A stretch of DNA of 64,000 nucleotides from Aporrectodea caliginosa (taxonomy: Eukaryota > Annelida > Clitellata > Crassiclitellata > Lumbricidae). The translations under genes and the position numbers were made by a program. Positions 43,601 to 63,810 of this stretch are shown in pieces. Positions within the stretch are counted from its first letter, which is position 1. Each line of letters begins with the position of its first letter. The stretch is taken from assembly GCA_020284085.1 (NCBI GenBank), contig JACEVL010000160.1:1301001-1365000 (forward strand), in the 5' to 3' direction. The notes under the pieces are model-generated. The model did no database searches. It saw nothing but the letters and a program-made list of their open reading frames with translations, and was not told where the DNA came from.

Positions 43601-44732
43601 GGTTTCGGAGTTGAGACTCTGAGTAGCGGTATAGCTTTACGAGATTTCCCATAAGTTATTGTGAGGAAGGCTAATCCCATTCCCATTCTCTTATCAAAAG
43701 TACCACTACGAAGAGGCTTGGCTCCTTGGCTAAAGGACCTTCGCCTGAAGCACTAAGGGTTCAGCAACTGGGCAGCCTTTCTATGCGTGTAATTAAGTCC
43801 TGTCTTGAAAGCAATCTGTCAACTTCACATGGATGACCCATCGGGGTCAGAACTCTGTTCGCAGAGTTTAAATGCTCACACATTAGCAATCTGCCACATC
43901 GATCTGTACATAGGCTGAGTCCCTGCCCGCATCAAATGAACTGAGGGCTCTCACTGGGGTATCTCTGTCTCTGCTTCATATTGGTTTAAAGAACGTTTAT
44001 GTAGCGATTATCTGAGAAGCTCACCCTTTCGTCGAGCTGAGTAGGCCTGAGTAGATATCTTTAACAGGCGCTATACGAATTTAATAAATGAATGACATGA
44101 ATGATTACGTGAAGAAGCGAGCGAGTGAACATAATCGTAATCGTAAACTTCAAATTACTCTAAATCTAAGCGCACACCACCAGCCTATTCACTAGCGCTG
44201 TGTCATGTCAGAAGGGTTGTCCAGACATGCCCAGTGGAGACCCGAGTCCGGTTGCCAGAGAGACCAGAGAGAGAAATCAGATTAGCTGCTTAGGCAGGTT
44301 TCTTTTAGGAGAACGAAAGAATGATCGGACGAGATGACAGATGAATGCGTGAGTGGATGAAGAAATGAAGAAATGAAGAAATGAATGTATAAATACGTGT
44401 TTTTTACAATCACCAGAATGAACGAAGGAAGAAATGATGATGATTATATTCGTTTTATTTACTCACCAGATGACAAACCGCATCGTAGCTTACAGTTAGA
44501 TATGAAAAATAAAATAAAAAAGAGATTTAACTAAAGTGTTTAGAATGTTTAGTTTTAAATTTGTTGTTGGCTTGGATGATTGATATACTTGAATGGATAA
44601 GTAAACGGTTGAATGAACGAAAAAACGAACAATGGCATGAATGACTGCGTGAGCTTTTGTGGACTACAAACCACTGAATACGACGAACAACAGAAGATAC
44701 AGAATGATCTTGGAAAACGCGGCTGTCTCCAT
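37621..44732 (-). CDS. Gene E: secreted two-domain potato inhibitor I (eglin-like) protease inhibitor
   Basis: Seven coding exons give 167 aa: 44672-44732 (signal peptide METAAFSKIILYLLLFVVFS, weak donor GTTTGT), 42838-42911 (contains RTWPHLRGK), 42271-42321 (PLDEVAAEILDEYPHLR), 41431-41545, 40287-40327 (RVELRIWPEAVGL), 39437-39487 (RADEAMIIILREKSDAE) and 37621-37731 (loop GSVVTLDHKVDRVRVFV, ends EAPQTG, TAA). Phases 1,0,0,1,0,0 agree throughout and the exon sizes equal those of gene H. Domain 2 has a canonical loop with P1-P1' Leu-Asp and both bracing arginines, so inhibition of chymotrypsin- or subtilisin-like enzymes is expected. Domain 1 (AKYGVTPSMLLSTVFLY) lacks the arginines and has Pro at the P1 position. 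Introns 5 and 6 hold antisense LINE fragments. The weak first donor and the absence of a visible TATA box leave exon 1 the least certain part. Confidence 0.83.
38331..38670 (+). pseudogene. LINE ORF2 C-terminal fragment in gene E intron 6
   Basis: The reading QWLPVSSRIRYDVLLLV followed by LRSTDRLDLFVPRSRTSLTQ is the C-terminal region of a CR1-like LINE. A stop in the WN-LP region and a frameshift follow. The 3' end merges into a gagagcgcttctgaatag tail. It lies antisense within gene E. Confidence 0.72.
39940..40260 (+). pseudogene. Second LINE C-terminal fragment in gene E intron 5
   Basis: A decayed relative of the copy at 38331: LFFPRTALAQHQAFAMVGPS, then the same ggagcgcctctgaatag tail. 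It ends just before exon 5 of gene E. Confidence 0.65.
41725..41820. mobile_element. hAT-like terminal fragment rich in gattaa
   Basis: Begins ggggtaagcaacgattaaaa and continues with cgattaa/ttaatcg repeats like the ends of the element at 18270. No second end is found, so it is a fragment. It lies in gene E intron 3. Confidence 0.4.
42960..44660. other. Gene E intron 1
   Basis: Contains SINE/LINE-like tails (ctctgagtagcggtatagc near 43617) and short simple repeats. No further exon found. Confidence 0.45.
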
Positions 44733-45475
44733 CGCAGCTGTCCCTTGATTGAACTTCACCAGGCAGCGAATAGTCTTCTTCTTAATCCGTTCAATTTGTT
44801 TGCGACTCAACCGAGGATCTTACACTCTCTGTAGTCAGTAGTCAGTAGATCTTCTATCTGCGGCCTCGTCTGAAGCGGACTTAACTGATAATAAAACAGT
44901 CGGCCAAACATCCTATGCTATAGGTCAGATAATGCCATTAGTCTAGGCATGTATTCCCGGACGATAAGAGCACAACATCCCTTTCGAACAGGATCCGTGC
45001 CAGCCTTAAATGCCCTGCAGGAAACGGACATTAACATTTTATTATAAGAGACCCTGGGCAGATGTCATCGTGAACATTAATCTCTCCACTGTGTTCAGTC
45101 TATTATTAATGGCTAAGATTTATGAGAATAATAAAATTAGCCCAGATAAACTGTAGGCCCTACTTATTTATGAGTTCTGCATGTGTTAATGAATTGTTGG
45201 AGACAAACGGATGAAAAGAGGTTGATGAAGAAGAACATGAACAAGAATATACAACTTGAACGACTCAAGAAAAGCCCTTCTTTCTTTTCCTTATTTATGT
45301 AAGCTATAAGTTATATAAGCTATAAGACTTATAAGTTATATGCTATATGAGCATGTTCGTCTTAAAGACTGCTTTGTATGCCTTGATTGTAAATAATAAT
45401 AATACGTAAACAAGAAGTTTAGCGACTTAGAATGAAACGACAGAGACAGTCCAAATTAGACAATAGAGAACCAGC

Positions 45476-45742
45476 TGATTATAGGCCTCATGAATATTCC
45501 ATTGGGTTCTGATTATAGGCCTCATGAATATTCCATTGGGTTCTGATTATAGGCCTCATGAATATTCCATTGGGTTCTAATTATAGGCCTCATGAATATT
45601 CCATTGGGTTCTGATTATAGGCCTCATGAATATTCCAATTATAGGCCTCATGAATATTCCATTGGGTTCTGATTATAGGCCTACATAAATATTCTATTTG
45701 GATATGATAACAGGCCTACATAAATATTCGATTTGGTTCTGA
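45476..45742. repeat. Minisatellite, about 33-bp unit
   Basis: Seven to eight copies of a unit built on gattataggcctcatgaata and ttccattgggttct. The last copies diverge and one unit is shortened. Confidence 0.9.
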
Positions 45743-45744
45743 TT

Positions 45745-46980
45745 TAGCTCCATATGAATTGTTTATTCGATTATCAAACCAGAGAAACATTTGAATTACT
45801 GACAAGTATTTCAATTATTGCCAAATATTTTAATTATTGACAAACATTTGAATTATTTGTAAAACTTTTAGATTATCAACTAACGAACATTGGATTCATC
45901 ATTATAATCATCAGTTTCTGACGCCAGCGCACTGACTCGATTTTATAAGCTAAGTCTATGCGAAGAGTCTATTGAACATTTTTTTAAATTTGAGTTTCGA
46001 TTATCTGACGATTTTAAGTAGTTTTGACATTTGTAATCGATCTTAACCAGAAAATAGTATGTGTATTTTGTACATTTAGCATAATTTGAACATTTTTGTT
46101 TAATGCTCACCAAAAGAGAAGTGTGAGTATTTTGAATTCTGTTTATATAGACTAGACCTAGTCACTAATGAGATCAAGACTAGGCTATTATCCCGTTATG
46201 TTTGTGGATATTGATTCGAGATACATCAAGTTTATGTATAAAATTGAGGTAAATCGAACCTTGACGAAGTTGAACGTATAGAAAGAGAGTTCGGTGATGG
46301 CTGCCGAAGACTAAAGGTGGTCTGTCGTAATGACGTGTAACTAACTTTCATGATTGAACTTTTAAAGAAGGAAATTATTCGCTAAACGATTGTATTAATA
46401 GCAGATATGATGAATATAAATAATGAATATAAATAATTAGAGTCTATCTGTCGAGAGTGTGAAGTGAAGTTAATTTAATTTTAGACACAGCTGATTTTAT
46501 AAGTTTTATAAAATCTTGCGTTCTGACTTACACTGGCATTAGATTGCCTTCTTCAGCAGATAGACTTTGAGGCGAATTCTTCAATCTTTTTGTAGAATAT
46601 AGGAAACTTTTACTAAACGAGTAGTTAGGGCTCCTTTTCTTCCCGAGCCATTTCTAACTGATTATTCTGTACGTTTTGCAACGTCTTTGAGGTATATTAT
46701 GTAGTAGTGCTAAACAAGTTTATGTTGTACATTATATTTACTATGCATAAACTATAGACCTGTGAATGTAACAATGCATAATTATTTTGTTTCATAATAT
46801 TATGCAAAAAGCGTGTTAAACTACCTCTCGAAAGCACAGAAACATGACTAAATGACTAACAGGGGTGTGGGTTAAAAGTTTACTTGAAGTGTGTCCTGTT
46901 TCTAGAATATCAGTTGACTCGTTTAAAGTTAGATCTTAAGGACTTCTCCCTAAATTGAAAGTCTCAATACAAATAAGTAA
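45745..46980. other. Intergenic sequence between genes E and H
   Basis: AT-rich, with a few short direct repeats (caaatatttgaatta-like words near 45800-45850). I see no TATA box or exon. It should contain the promoter of gene E to its left and the 3' end of gene H to its right. Confidence 0.4.
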
Positions 46981-47059
46981 TCTTATTGAGCATGCATCTC
47001 CATCCGTCTTTCCACTACGTTCCTTGTTTTCCAGTGGAAGGATCTGCACTGCCTGGAAT

Positions 47060-54733
<7,674 letters not shown>

Positions 54734-55082
54734 TTTTACTGCAACCAAGTCTAATTTTTTTCTTTAACTGAAAAGTTTTAGAAGGAATGCTCCTCTGCAC
54801 ATGGTCGTTAATTATTTGAAGGGTCTGCAGTGCTGCACGAATCCACTTGGCCACTTATTAAACGTCAATTAGCTGGGCTACGTGTTCCAACCATAGACCC
54901 CTTAAATGGTTCCAACCCAGCCTGGAGCGTGGGAAACTAATTCGGGGCATTCCTCTGCAGCCTATTATAGACCAATTTGAGCATCATTAGTCTGTCTGGG
55001 CACATGCTGGATACACCAACGACACAGAATGCTCCAGTTCAAACAGGATATTAAACTGTACTGGTGGTAATTACACAGAACT

Positions 55083-56390
55083 ATCAACATCATCATCAGT
55101 TCCTGACGCCAGCCTTCTGTCGGTGATGGGTACGAATTGTCCTCGGTCACTCGTCGAGTCCAGTGCACCACTCAATGTTCGTCCAAGTGATTTTATGTCC
55201 ACGTTTATGTTGTCTATCCATCGTATACAGTCTTAGTCTGCCTTTGTTTCTTTTTCCTTCGAATCTTGAGTGTAGTGCATTGTGTTGGATTCTGTCAGGC
55301 CGCATTCTGTCTACATGCCCAAACCATCGGAGTTCTCGTTGAATGACTTTGTCTAGCTGAGTTGTTTCTATACCTAATGCTTGTCCAATGTCATAGTTTC
55401 ATACTTTCTGAAGTCGTGAAATCCCTGCGATCTTCCGTATCTAACTCATTTCTGCTATAAGAATGCTTTTCTCATCTTGTTTTCGCAATGTAAGCTCCAA
55501 GCTTCTAAAGAGCCACTCGAAAGTCAAATGCAGGGCACCAGTTTATTCACCAGCTTGTCCAACATTCCGAGCCGTGTAGGAGAGTTGGTTATACCGTCGT
55601 CTTGTATATTAATTCTTTTACCTTGATTTTCTTTGTTAATTCTCAGCTTCTCCATATCGTGTTCATCATTCCAAATGCTAATCAAGTGCGTCCAATTCTC
55701 CCGTTTATGTCTTTTACGTTGCTGCCCCACCTGCGTTCATTAGCCCTCCTGTGTTGACGAATTATTCTACTTGCTCAATAACTTCTCCTTGGATGCTGAT
55801 AGTTATTGATATCTCCTTGGTCTTTTCAATAACCATTGCTTTTGTTTTCTTTGTATTGATCATTAGACCGAATCTTCTCCTGGTTTCGTCAATCTGTGTC
55901 GTAATATTGTGTAGTTCTGGTCCGCTTCTAGTGAGGAGGTCAATGTCGTCAGCAAATCGGAGATTATTCACCAGCCTTCATTAAATTGCTTAATCTCATT
56001 CCTGCCTCAGTGTTGCTAAGGCTAAGTGACATCACTGCTTCTAAAACCAGGTTAAATAGGGATTGGGAAAAAGATACATCCTTGTCGTACTCCCGTTTTC
56101 GCGTGAAAGCACTCTGTGATCCTTTTATCCACTTTTACGGCACTTGATGATTTTCGATTATCTTTTACAAGTATGATCAATTGCTTTGGTATTCCAGCAG
56201 TTTTCACCACTCTCCACATTCTATCATGCCATAATGCTGTCGAATGCTTGTTTGAAGTCTATGAAGTTGATGAAGACTTTCCGTTTGTATTCTATGCTTT
56301 TCCAAGATCAAAGAACTATACAAAGTCAACAGTCGCGTCTATAACTGATCAAGAGACTGAAAGAGCACAAATTAACTTTTAAATTGTCCT
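55083..56390 (-). pseudogene. RTE-like LINE fragment (RT and C-terminal region)
   Basis: The minus strand carries GVRQGC near 56090, then NNLRFADDIDLLTRSG (55920-55970), the RT catalytic motif, followed by the thumb region and a C-terminal ELRWFGHVDRMRPDRIQHN stretch. It ends in TGATGATG. Frameshifts and stops show it is dead. Confidence 0.75.
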
Positions 56391-56399
56391 ACGCTAAAC

Positions 56400-57190
56400 A
56401 AATTTCATCCTTTTCTCTTCATCTTTCTGGCCGCCTCAATACCAAACATCACCCGATGCAGTCGCCTGCCTCGCTACTTTCCTGACCTTTGGACTTGGAA
56501 TCGAACCCGACCTCACCTGCGTCACTGATTCTGTGTTGACTAAGCCTATGTGAACATGTTAGTTTCCAAGACTTGTAGTTTTTGTGAGCGCACAATAAAA
56601 CTGGAGATTTACGATTACGAGGTTGATCCATGTTTTGCCACAGCGTTGCACTGTCATTGCAATTTGCAATCTTAACACTTTGGAGGCTAAATATTTTTTT
56701 AATATTGGCTGTAGGCTTTAAAAAATGCGTTAAATGATGTCAAAACTGCTTTTATCCCTAATCATGTAAAATGTATGCAGAGCTTTGCACCAGTATGTCA
56801 CACTATTATACATGATGATTTCGTACCATGTGAAATTGTTCAAGGCAGTCGATCATAAAATTATGCACCATTAAGTCGCCCACTTATAACACGTGTCCCA
56901 CTGGTCACGCTGTTCTTCAACTAGCTGCCACATATCAAAATTAATGGACTGACGACTTGTATTTCATATCATTATATCTGACTGGAAAATAATGTTCAGT
57001 TAGCCTGCATGGTAATCCAGAGACTGTTAGTCTGTCACATCCTGCCTTAATAGTGCCCCTATATATTATCAGAACTCACTAAAACTGCATCGTCTCTACT
57101 CTTTACTTCACGATATCCGGCTTCTTTTGCACCCGCCCTCAGACCTTAGTGTCAACTTTTGTCGACAAAAGCCTCGAATGTGTTAATTAC
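56400..57190. other. Unannotated stretch
   Basis: No coding signal, transposon end or repeat recognised. Confidence 0.4.
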
Positions 57191-57201
57191 AAAGGCCAAC
57201 G

Positions 57202-57383
<182 letters not shown>

Positions 57384-58009
57384 GGTATTTAAGTCTGTTT
57401 TCATGAACTAACTGAACTAATTGGATGAGTTTCCTCTGCGCTCCTATCGACGCACAAACAGTAATTATCGCTCATAAAGGGGACTTCCGTAAGAGCGAAT
57501 TGACCGTGGAATCGGATTGGTCGCAAAGCCACGTGAACTGAGAGCGGAGGATTTCTGTTTAGTGAAATGTCATCGAAAGGATTGAAATGGAAGAAGAGGA
57601 AGACGGGTGATGACCGATATATTGTGTGGAATTGATTGAGTTTAACACTCCGTTCACCGTGAAATTATGTCTCTAAATGCACTAATTGAAATGTAGAATT
57701 AAACGAAGAATGCAATAGAAGAAAGGACGACGACAATGCATGCATGTATTGTCTGTCTATATGTATGTATATGTGTGTAGCCTATGTATGAATGAATGTG
57801 TGCACGTATGTATGCATGTATGTATGCATGTAGGTATGAATGAATGTGTGCATGCATGTATGTATGTACGTATGTATATATGGATGGATGTAAAATGTAT
57901 GTGCATGTATTTCACATAACGCCTTTATTAACTTCTGTTTGCATTACCTGTATCGCTCAGTCATTTATTCCTTAACTCATCCATTGTGTCTTTTCGCCAG
58001 TTTATTGAC

Positions 58010-58200
58010 AGATCATTTATATAAATCGTTCTACTTAAGATATTTTTATTAATATTATTATAATAATAATGATTATTATTAGTATTATAATTATCATCAT
58101 CATCATCATCATCATCAGGGGCGTAGCCAGATCATTTATATAAATCGTTCTACTTAAGATATTTTTATTAATATTATTATAAAATGATTATTATTATTAT
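58010..58200. repeat. Local direct duplication
   Basis: About 65 bp at 58010-58075 (gatcatttatataaatcgtt...) recurs at 58128-58190, separated by a cat array and the hAT-like word caggggcgtagccag. Confidence 0.75.
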
Positions 58201-59661
58201 TAGATTATTTATCATCAATCATTTAGCCGGGGCGGGGTTTAGGTTTTCGGAGGTAGGCGCCATTGGAAATGGTCGTATTTTCTCTATTTTTAATTTTTAG
58301 TAACAGTAATGCATATCATTGCAGAGGGGTTAAACCCGCAAACCACCCCTAAATACGCCAATGATTATCATCATCATCATCATCATCATCATTATCATTA
58401 TTATTATTTAGGAAATTTCTTAGCGCTACTCCATAAAAATAATCAGCAGCGTTCTCTTCGTTAGCCTATAAAATATTAAATGTCATTAAGTGCAGAACAT
58501 TTCTGGGTAGAGTCTAAGCAAACAGCGTTCAGATAAACCAGAGGAGTCATCAATGGTCGTGTCACGCACACACGCAGACACAATCAACAGCAATCAATTA
58601 ATTAGGCGCATATACAGTTGACAGATTATAGCAGGTTCAGAGTTCACAGAATCTAGAATTCACTGAGAATTTATATAGCGCCTCTTCAAGAGACCTACTC
58701 AGAGGCGCTCTCTGCGGTAGCCTATTACGATGTTAGGTGTCATTAGGAATGAAGCCACTACATCCGTTAGGAAAACAATGCACAGTAAGCCGTGTATTTA
58801 TGCAGAATGAGGAACGACGTCAGCCGACATGGGCGTATTTAGGGGGTTTTAAGGGATCGACGCTACCGCCACCAGGAACTTCGAAAAACGTGCCAACCAT
58901 CAGCTCTGGATGAGAATCCGTTGACTTGCTCTTCGTGTATGCGGGACCTTATATGGCGACTCTTCTAGTCAATTCTTAGAGCTGTGATCGTTTTTCGACT
59001 GTATGGTCATTGACTCTAACGTCATTTAGAATAGTGCCGAGCGCCTCTGAGTAGGAAATGAAGGGGCGCTATATTTTTTGGAATGGAATCGAATGAATGA
59101 ATGATTGTCTCATCGTCCAGCGGTCCCTCATAGATGGACGATAGCACGGCGCTATATAATCTAAGGATTTCTATGGCGCCCTTTTAGCAATGCACAAAGC
59201 GTCCGTCGACGGTTAAGCAGTCTTAGACGCATAAATTCATCAGAGACTCTGTCTACTGAAATCGAAGCGCCATATAAAGTGGCGAACATGTTTTACTTTG
59301 CGACAGATGTTCGAACTTCGGTCTTGATTAATGTTTGTTTCGTCTGACGCAACTCTTCTCCTTCGCTCGACGAACTGACGTTCAATCCGACAAACATGAA
59401 ATCGAAGGATGGGCAACGATTTCCCGATTGCACCTGTTCCCAACTGAGATCCAGGCCTATCGTCTATAGTTAGGCTTATACAAAGGCCTACTTTATTAGA
59501 TCCTTATGTTACATAAATACACAGGCTTGTATTACATTGTGGCGTATAAGTCACCTTAAATAACAAATATGTCAGAAAATACAGACCTAATTTATGTGTC
59601 GCTCTATTGATCTTAATCCGAAAATTGTCTGATACATCTTTAAATTTGCTTACATGAACAT

Positions 59662-59779
59662 AATACATACATACATACATGTAAATTACGTACGTACATA
59701 CATCGAGCATATACATACATACATACATACATACATACATACATACATACATACATACATACATACATACATACATACA

Positions 59780-59811
<32 letters not shown>

Positions 59812-59837
59812 CATACATACAAACAAACATACATACA

Positions 59838-59871
<34 letters not shown>

Positions 59872-60112
59872 CATACATACATGTACATACATACATACAT
59901 ACATACATACATACATACATACATACATACATACATACATACATACGTACATACATACATACATATATACATACAGTACATACATACATACATACATACA
60001 TACATACATACATACATACATACATACATACATACATACACACAAACATACATACATACATACATACATACATACATACATACATACATACATACATACA
60101 TACATACACAAA
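59662..60112. repeat. CATA microsatellite
   Basis: About 450 bp of catacatacata with few changes. It gives the long minus-strand Cys/Met/Tyr/Val frames. Confidence 0.95.
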
Positions 60113-60984
60113 CTTAACATACGTGCATGCAATCACGCATACATATATTAATGTACAGAACTGTAAAACTTTAAAACAATAAGGTCGCACGTAGCCATGG
60201 CGGTGTACAGTATATAGGTTATTATTCTTCGAATGATTGACGTGCAATGTGCCAGGTGATACTGGTCCGACGACGAAGCAAAATCCGTCGTCTATTATCA
60301 TCATAACATTAAAGTCTCTTTCTTTCGTGTTGACTTTGCTGCGTAGGCCGTGTTTTCATCAGCTTTAGTTTATCTTCTCTCCAGATGTCGCCAACGTCTA
60401 ATGGCCTTCAGCGAAAACGTTCAATAACTGGAGGAGTGAACACAACTGTCTCGCGATCATTTGCTACACGTACGCCACCTTCTGACGTATGTACTGGATA
60501 GGCTTATCTGTATAAATAAACAATCGCTTAGGAAATCTCTCGAATTAGGTCGTTTGACACTCGAAAGTAAGCCTTACCTGGCTACGATCAGACGAGGAAG
60601 AACTGTCACAGGGTATCCAGTAAGTATGATCATGATCTTTGAGAGGTTTGCCAAAAAGCGGTATATAAATGCTTTCGTACAATAATGTTGATACAAATAA
60701 AACAGACATGGCAGTGTCTTTCATTGTTCTGTTTTAGGAGACATATTAAATACGCCCTGCAGCAAAACAATGAAAGTAGGCCTACTTAATTTTGTGTATT
60801 GTACCTGAAGGAGCAGCCTAGATACTGCTGGCCACGAATCACTTCCATGTTGAATTATATTGCCATTGGACGGCCACTTATGTTCGTTATTATCTTTCGA
60901 TTGCTCTAACTCGGTTATGCTTTGAGTAGCAGTGGCAGACCGCCTTGGAAATATAGGTAAGAATCGCACAATTTCAAGCAGACA

Positions 60985-60994
60985 TTCATCTCTC

Positions 60995-61046
<52 letters not shown>

Positions 61047-61053
61047 CTCACTC

Positions 61054-61132
<79 letters not shown>
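60985..61132. repeat. CT microsatellite
   Basis: About 150 bp of ctct with few interruptions. Confidence 0.9.
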
Positions 61133-61213
61133 GAACTCAGGTAGGAACACTGCAAAGGTTACAAAACAATGCGCAAGATGATACTGGTCCGGAGCAACAA
61201 TCCCAGTAGGCCC

Positions 61214-61368
61214 CAGTGGAGGCGCCAGGATTTCAGGTTTTGGGGGCTAAAGCTCCAAGTCCTTCCCTTTTGTCCCTCCTCCTGTGATTTGCAGTGATTT
61301 CACACTTTTGGGGGGCTGAGCCGCAGTTCGGGGGCGGGGGCTAATACTGGTCCGGAGCGCCGCCACTG
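61214..61368. mobile_element. hAT-like MITE, same family as 29490
   Basis: Ends cagtggaggcgccagg and cgccgccactg, and shares ggatttcag and gggggctaaagct with the 29490 copy. The flanking 8-mers agree only in part, and the nearby phrase actggtccggagc is duplicated, so it is rearranged. Confidence 0.55.
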
Positions 61369-61399
61369 GTAAGAACCTTAGCGCGGCGCTTGTTAATAA

Positions 61400-62930
61400 G
61401 CTGATTGTAATTGTAATCTGACCTTTATAAGGCGCCACATCACGAATAAAATCATCAGTGGCGCTGCCGACCCGAAACAGTGAAATTACTGTCGAAAAAT
61501 ACAGGCTTCAGGTACTTGCGAAACGGTGGGAGGGACAAGCTGTGGAGCTCGAACCGCAGCTCTCAAGAAACACGATTACCATGGTAATACCTTGGATACG
61601 CTTATCCCTTTAGTAGCGCTTTAGGAAGTTTTAAGTTAACGGTTTCGACGCTCAGGTAGCCAACAGACTAAATTGGACTAGATCAAGTCGTCCTCATTTG
61701 AACGTCTTTTGAAAATGATGCTATCGAATTACATTTGCTTAGGCATATCTGTTATACACTCAGTCATCGCAATGTCTAGTCAGATACAACTATCGTGCCA
61801 TATAATAATTAGACAATGACGCTCTTCAGTTTTGGCAATTATTGCCAATGTATGTCTGTATCTATGTATGTCTATGAGCAGTTGTATAGCGCAATTTTCT
61901 CGCTAGTCTAAAATTGAAAAAGAACAAGTTCATCTTCATGTGTATGATATTCGTGTATAGGCCCTAGCTGGTGTGAAACTCCATCAATACTAACATAATA
62001 TTAGAACAATTGTAATGCATCCAAATGGTTAAAACCCATGAACATGAAAGCTATAAGCTGCTCTGTAGACTTCTAAAGCGCCGTGACTGTAATGCACAAA
62101 GCCTCGATCTGTAATCTGTCCTTAAAGCAAATAAGCGTGTCTATCATCAGAGATTTTTAAAGAATTTTTAGAACTGCACAATTCCTAAAAAAAGACATCG
62201 TAAATTATTCCAAATCGGATGACAATGAACATTTTAAACTATTTTTAACTGCACAAAAATGCTTCTACAGCTGCACAAATTCATTTAGAACTGCCCTTTT
62301 TGTGTAGAACTGCACACTTAAAAAAGCCCTGTCTATCATATCCAGCTCGATAAACCTCGTGTTACTGAGTTACGAATTAGGTCGGCGTGTCCTTAAAAAT
62401 TGAAATCTAGATTATCGCGACCGATCAGACATAGATGGATGGCTCTTATTCCCCGTGGACTGTGTACCCGTTTAGATGTGGTCCACGATGGACTTCGTCT
62501 AATAACGTTTTTCTGCCATTTACTGAGGTTTGACTGTCGATAACGAAACATGATTAGGTCCGTGCAGTCGTCCTATATATGCACTTAATACCGATTGGGA
62601 TCAACTAAACACCACAGTGACGTTATTGGGATCGATCAATGCAGACTTCAAAGCCCCATGGGCTGGACGTCGTCATAGACTGAATCTAATCCGTCAACCA
62701 AATCCCAGGATATATATAATATAGACGGCGCCTGAAATATATTTATGAGTATATCTGGACGTATTTGAATGAATATGTATGAAGAGACTTAACGACATAA
62801 ACTGAAAACCTATTTGGACTCCCTAACACTTAATGCAATAATTTCCAGACATCGAGGTCTCTCTTCTTGTTTAGGCTCTGCATGGAACCCTAGAAAAGAA
62901 ACCGTATTCCTGATTTAAGTCGTAAATGGA
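61400..62930. other. Unannotated stretch with short repeat tails
   Basis: Contains short ggcgc-type SINE/LINE tail words (near 61430 and 62080) but no exon or complete element that I can support. Confidence 0.4.
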
Positions 62931-62966
62931 GTCTTAAGATAATGTAATATAAAGAAAACAATTTAT

Positions 62967-63221
62967 ATGATGCAAAAGGGTAGCAGAGCGCTTGACATAA
63001 ATGAGAATCAAGGCATTTACCAACCGCCATATGATTTCAAAGCAATTATGTCTTACACAAGACCATTTAATGGAACCAGAGATACTATTCCAGAACTCAA
63101 TCTTGACCGCAAGACCATTCCAGAACCAGTCAGGATCTGCCATGATGCACGCTTGATCCTCACAGATACACGCCTGCACCAGCAAACAGCAGAATGTATG
63201 AACGGAACAGTTGAAGAATAA
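62967..63221 (+). other. Weak candidate for a metalloprotease (astacin-like) fragment
   Basis: The open reading contains INENQGIYQPPYDFKAIMSY. The order PYDF-x-x-IM-x-Y recalls the Met-turn of astacin-type metalloproteases (PYDYxSVMHY). The zinc motif HExxH is not in the window and no clear splice sites bound it. It may be chance. Confidence 0.2.
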
Positions 63222-63379
63222 TATCCCAGCGATTCGCATGATGTCGTTGCATAGATGGGGTCCAAATGTCAGGGGCATTGCATGCACTCGTGATTAAGAT
63301 TACTATTATTACTGTGACTCCTTCATACTTGAATTAATCCCCCCTGCGGAGGGGTCAGCCAAATGAGATTAAGATTTAA

Positions 63380-63427
63380 AATTAAGATTACTATTATTAT
63401 TATTATTATTATTATTATTAGCGCTAC

Positions 63428-63460
<33 letters not shown>

Positions 63461-63462
63461 GG
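63380..63462. repeat. ATT microsatellite next to SINE tail
   Basis: Two att arrays separated by agcgctact, grown from a SINE tail on the minus strand. Confidence 0.85.
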
Positions 63463-63535
63463 ACTTTATTAAGCGCTACTATCTAATGACCAGGCATCAA
63501 TCGATGGCGCTGAGCAATTGTTAGAATATTCTAGG
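63455..63535 (-). repeat. SINE tail fragment
   Basis: The minus strand reads gcgccatcgattgatgcctg and leads into an ATT microsatellite. This is the same 3' tail as in the complete SINEs. Confidence 0.5.
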
Positions 63536-63664
63536 TTAGACTAGACTAGATCGTGTTCGGTTAGAGTAGTCCTAGGTTAGATTAGCTATAAGGTTATCGA
63601 TTATAACTACAATTACAACGTAATTGGTTCTGGTGAGATTAGGTATCGATTTATTGTGTCTATA

Positions 63665-63810
63665 TTTATATATCGCCTCTACAAATGACGAAGCATCAAC
63701 TGATGGTGTTTAGCCCTTGCTCAAAGTCCGTAAACTGACAACATATTGGCGAGGCTCGAACCTATGCACTTCACGCTGCAAGGCCAGTGCTTAACCAATC
63801 GTGTACTGCA
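63665..63810 (-). repeat. tRNA-derived SINE
   Basis: The minus strand holds a tRNA-like head (cacgattggttaagcac, then ggttcgagcc at about 63750-63760) followed by the family tail (catcagttgatgcttcgtc). It ends at the gcgatatata motif typical of this family. Confidence 0.6.

Noticed and set aside
45476..45742. Regular repeat as a CRISPR array
   Set aside because: The units abut with no unique spacers, and the DNA is eukaryotic. It is a minisatellite.
59504..60304. 266-residue minus-strand open frame rich in CMYV
   Set aside because: It is a CATA microsatellite read through. The same applies to the frames at 5540-6247.
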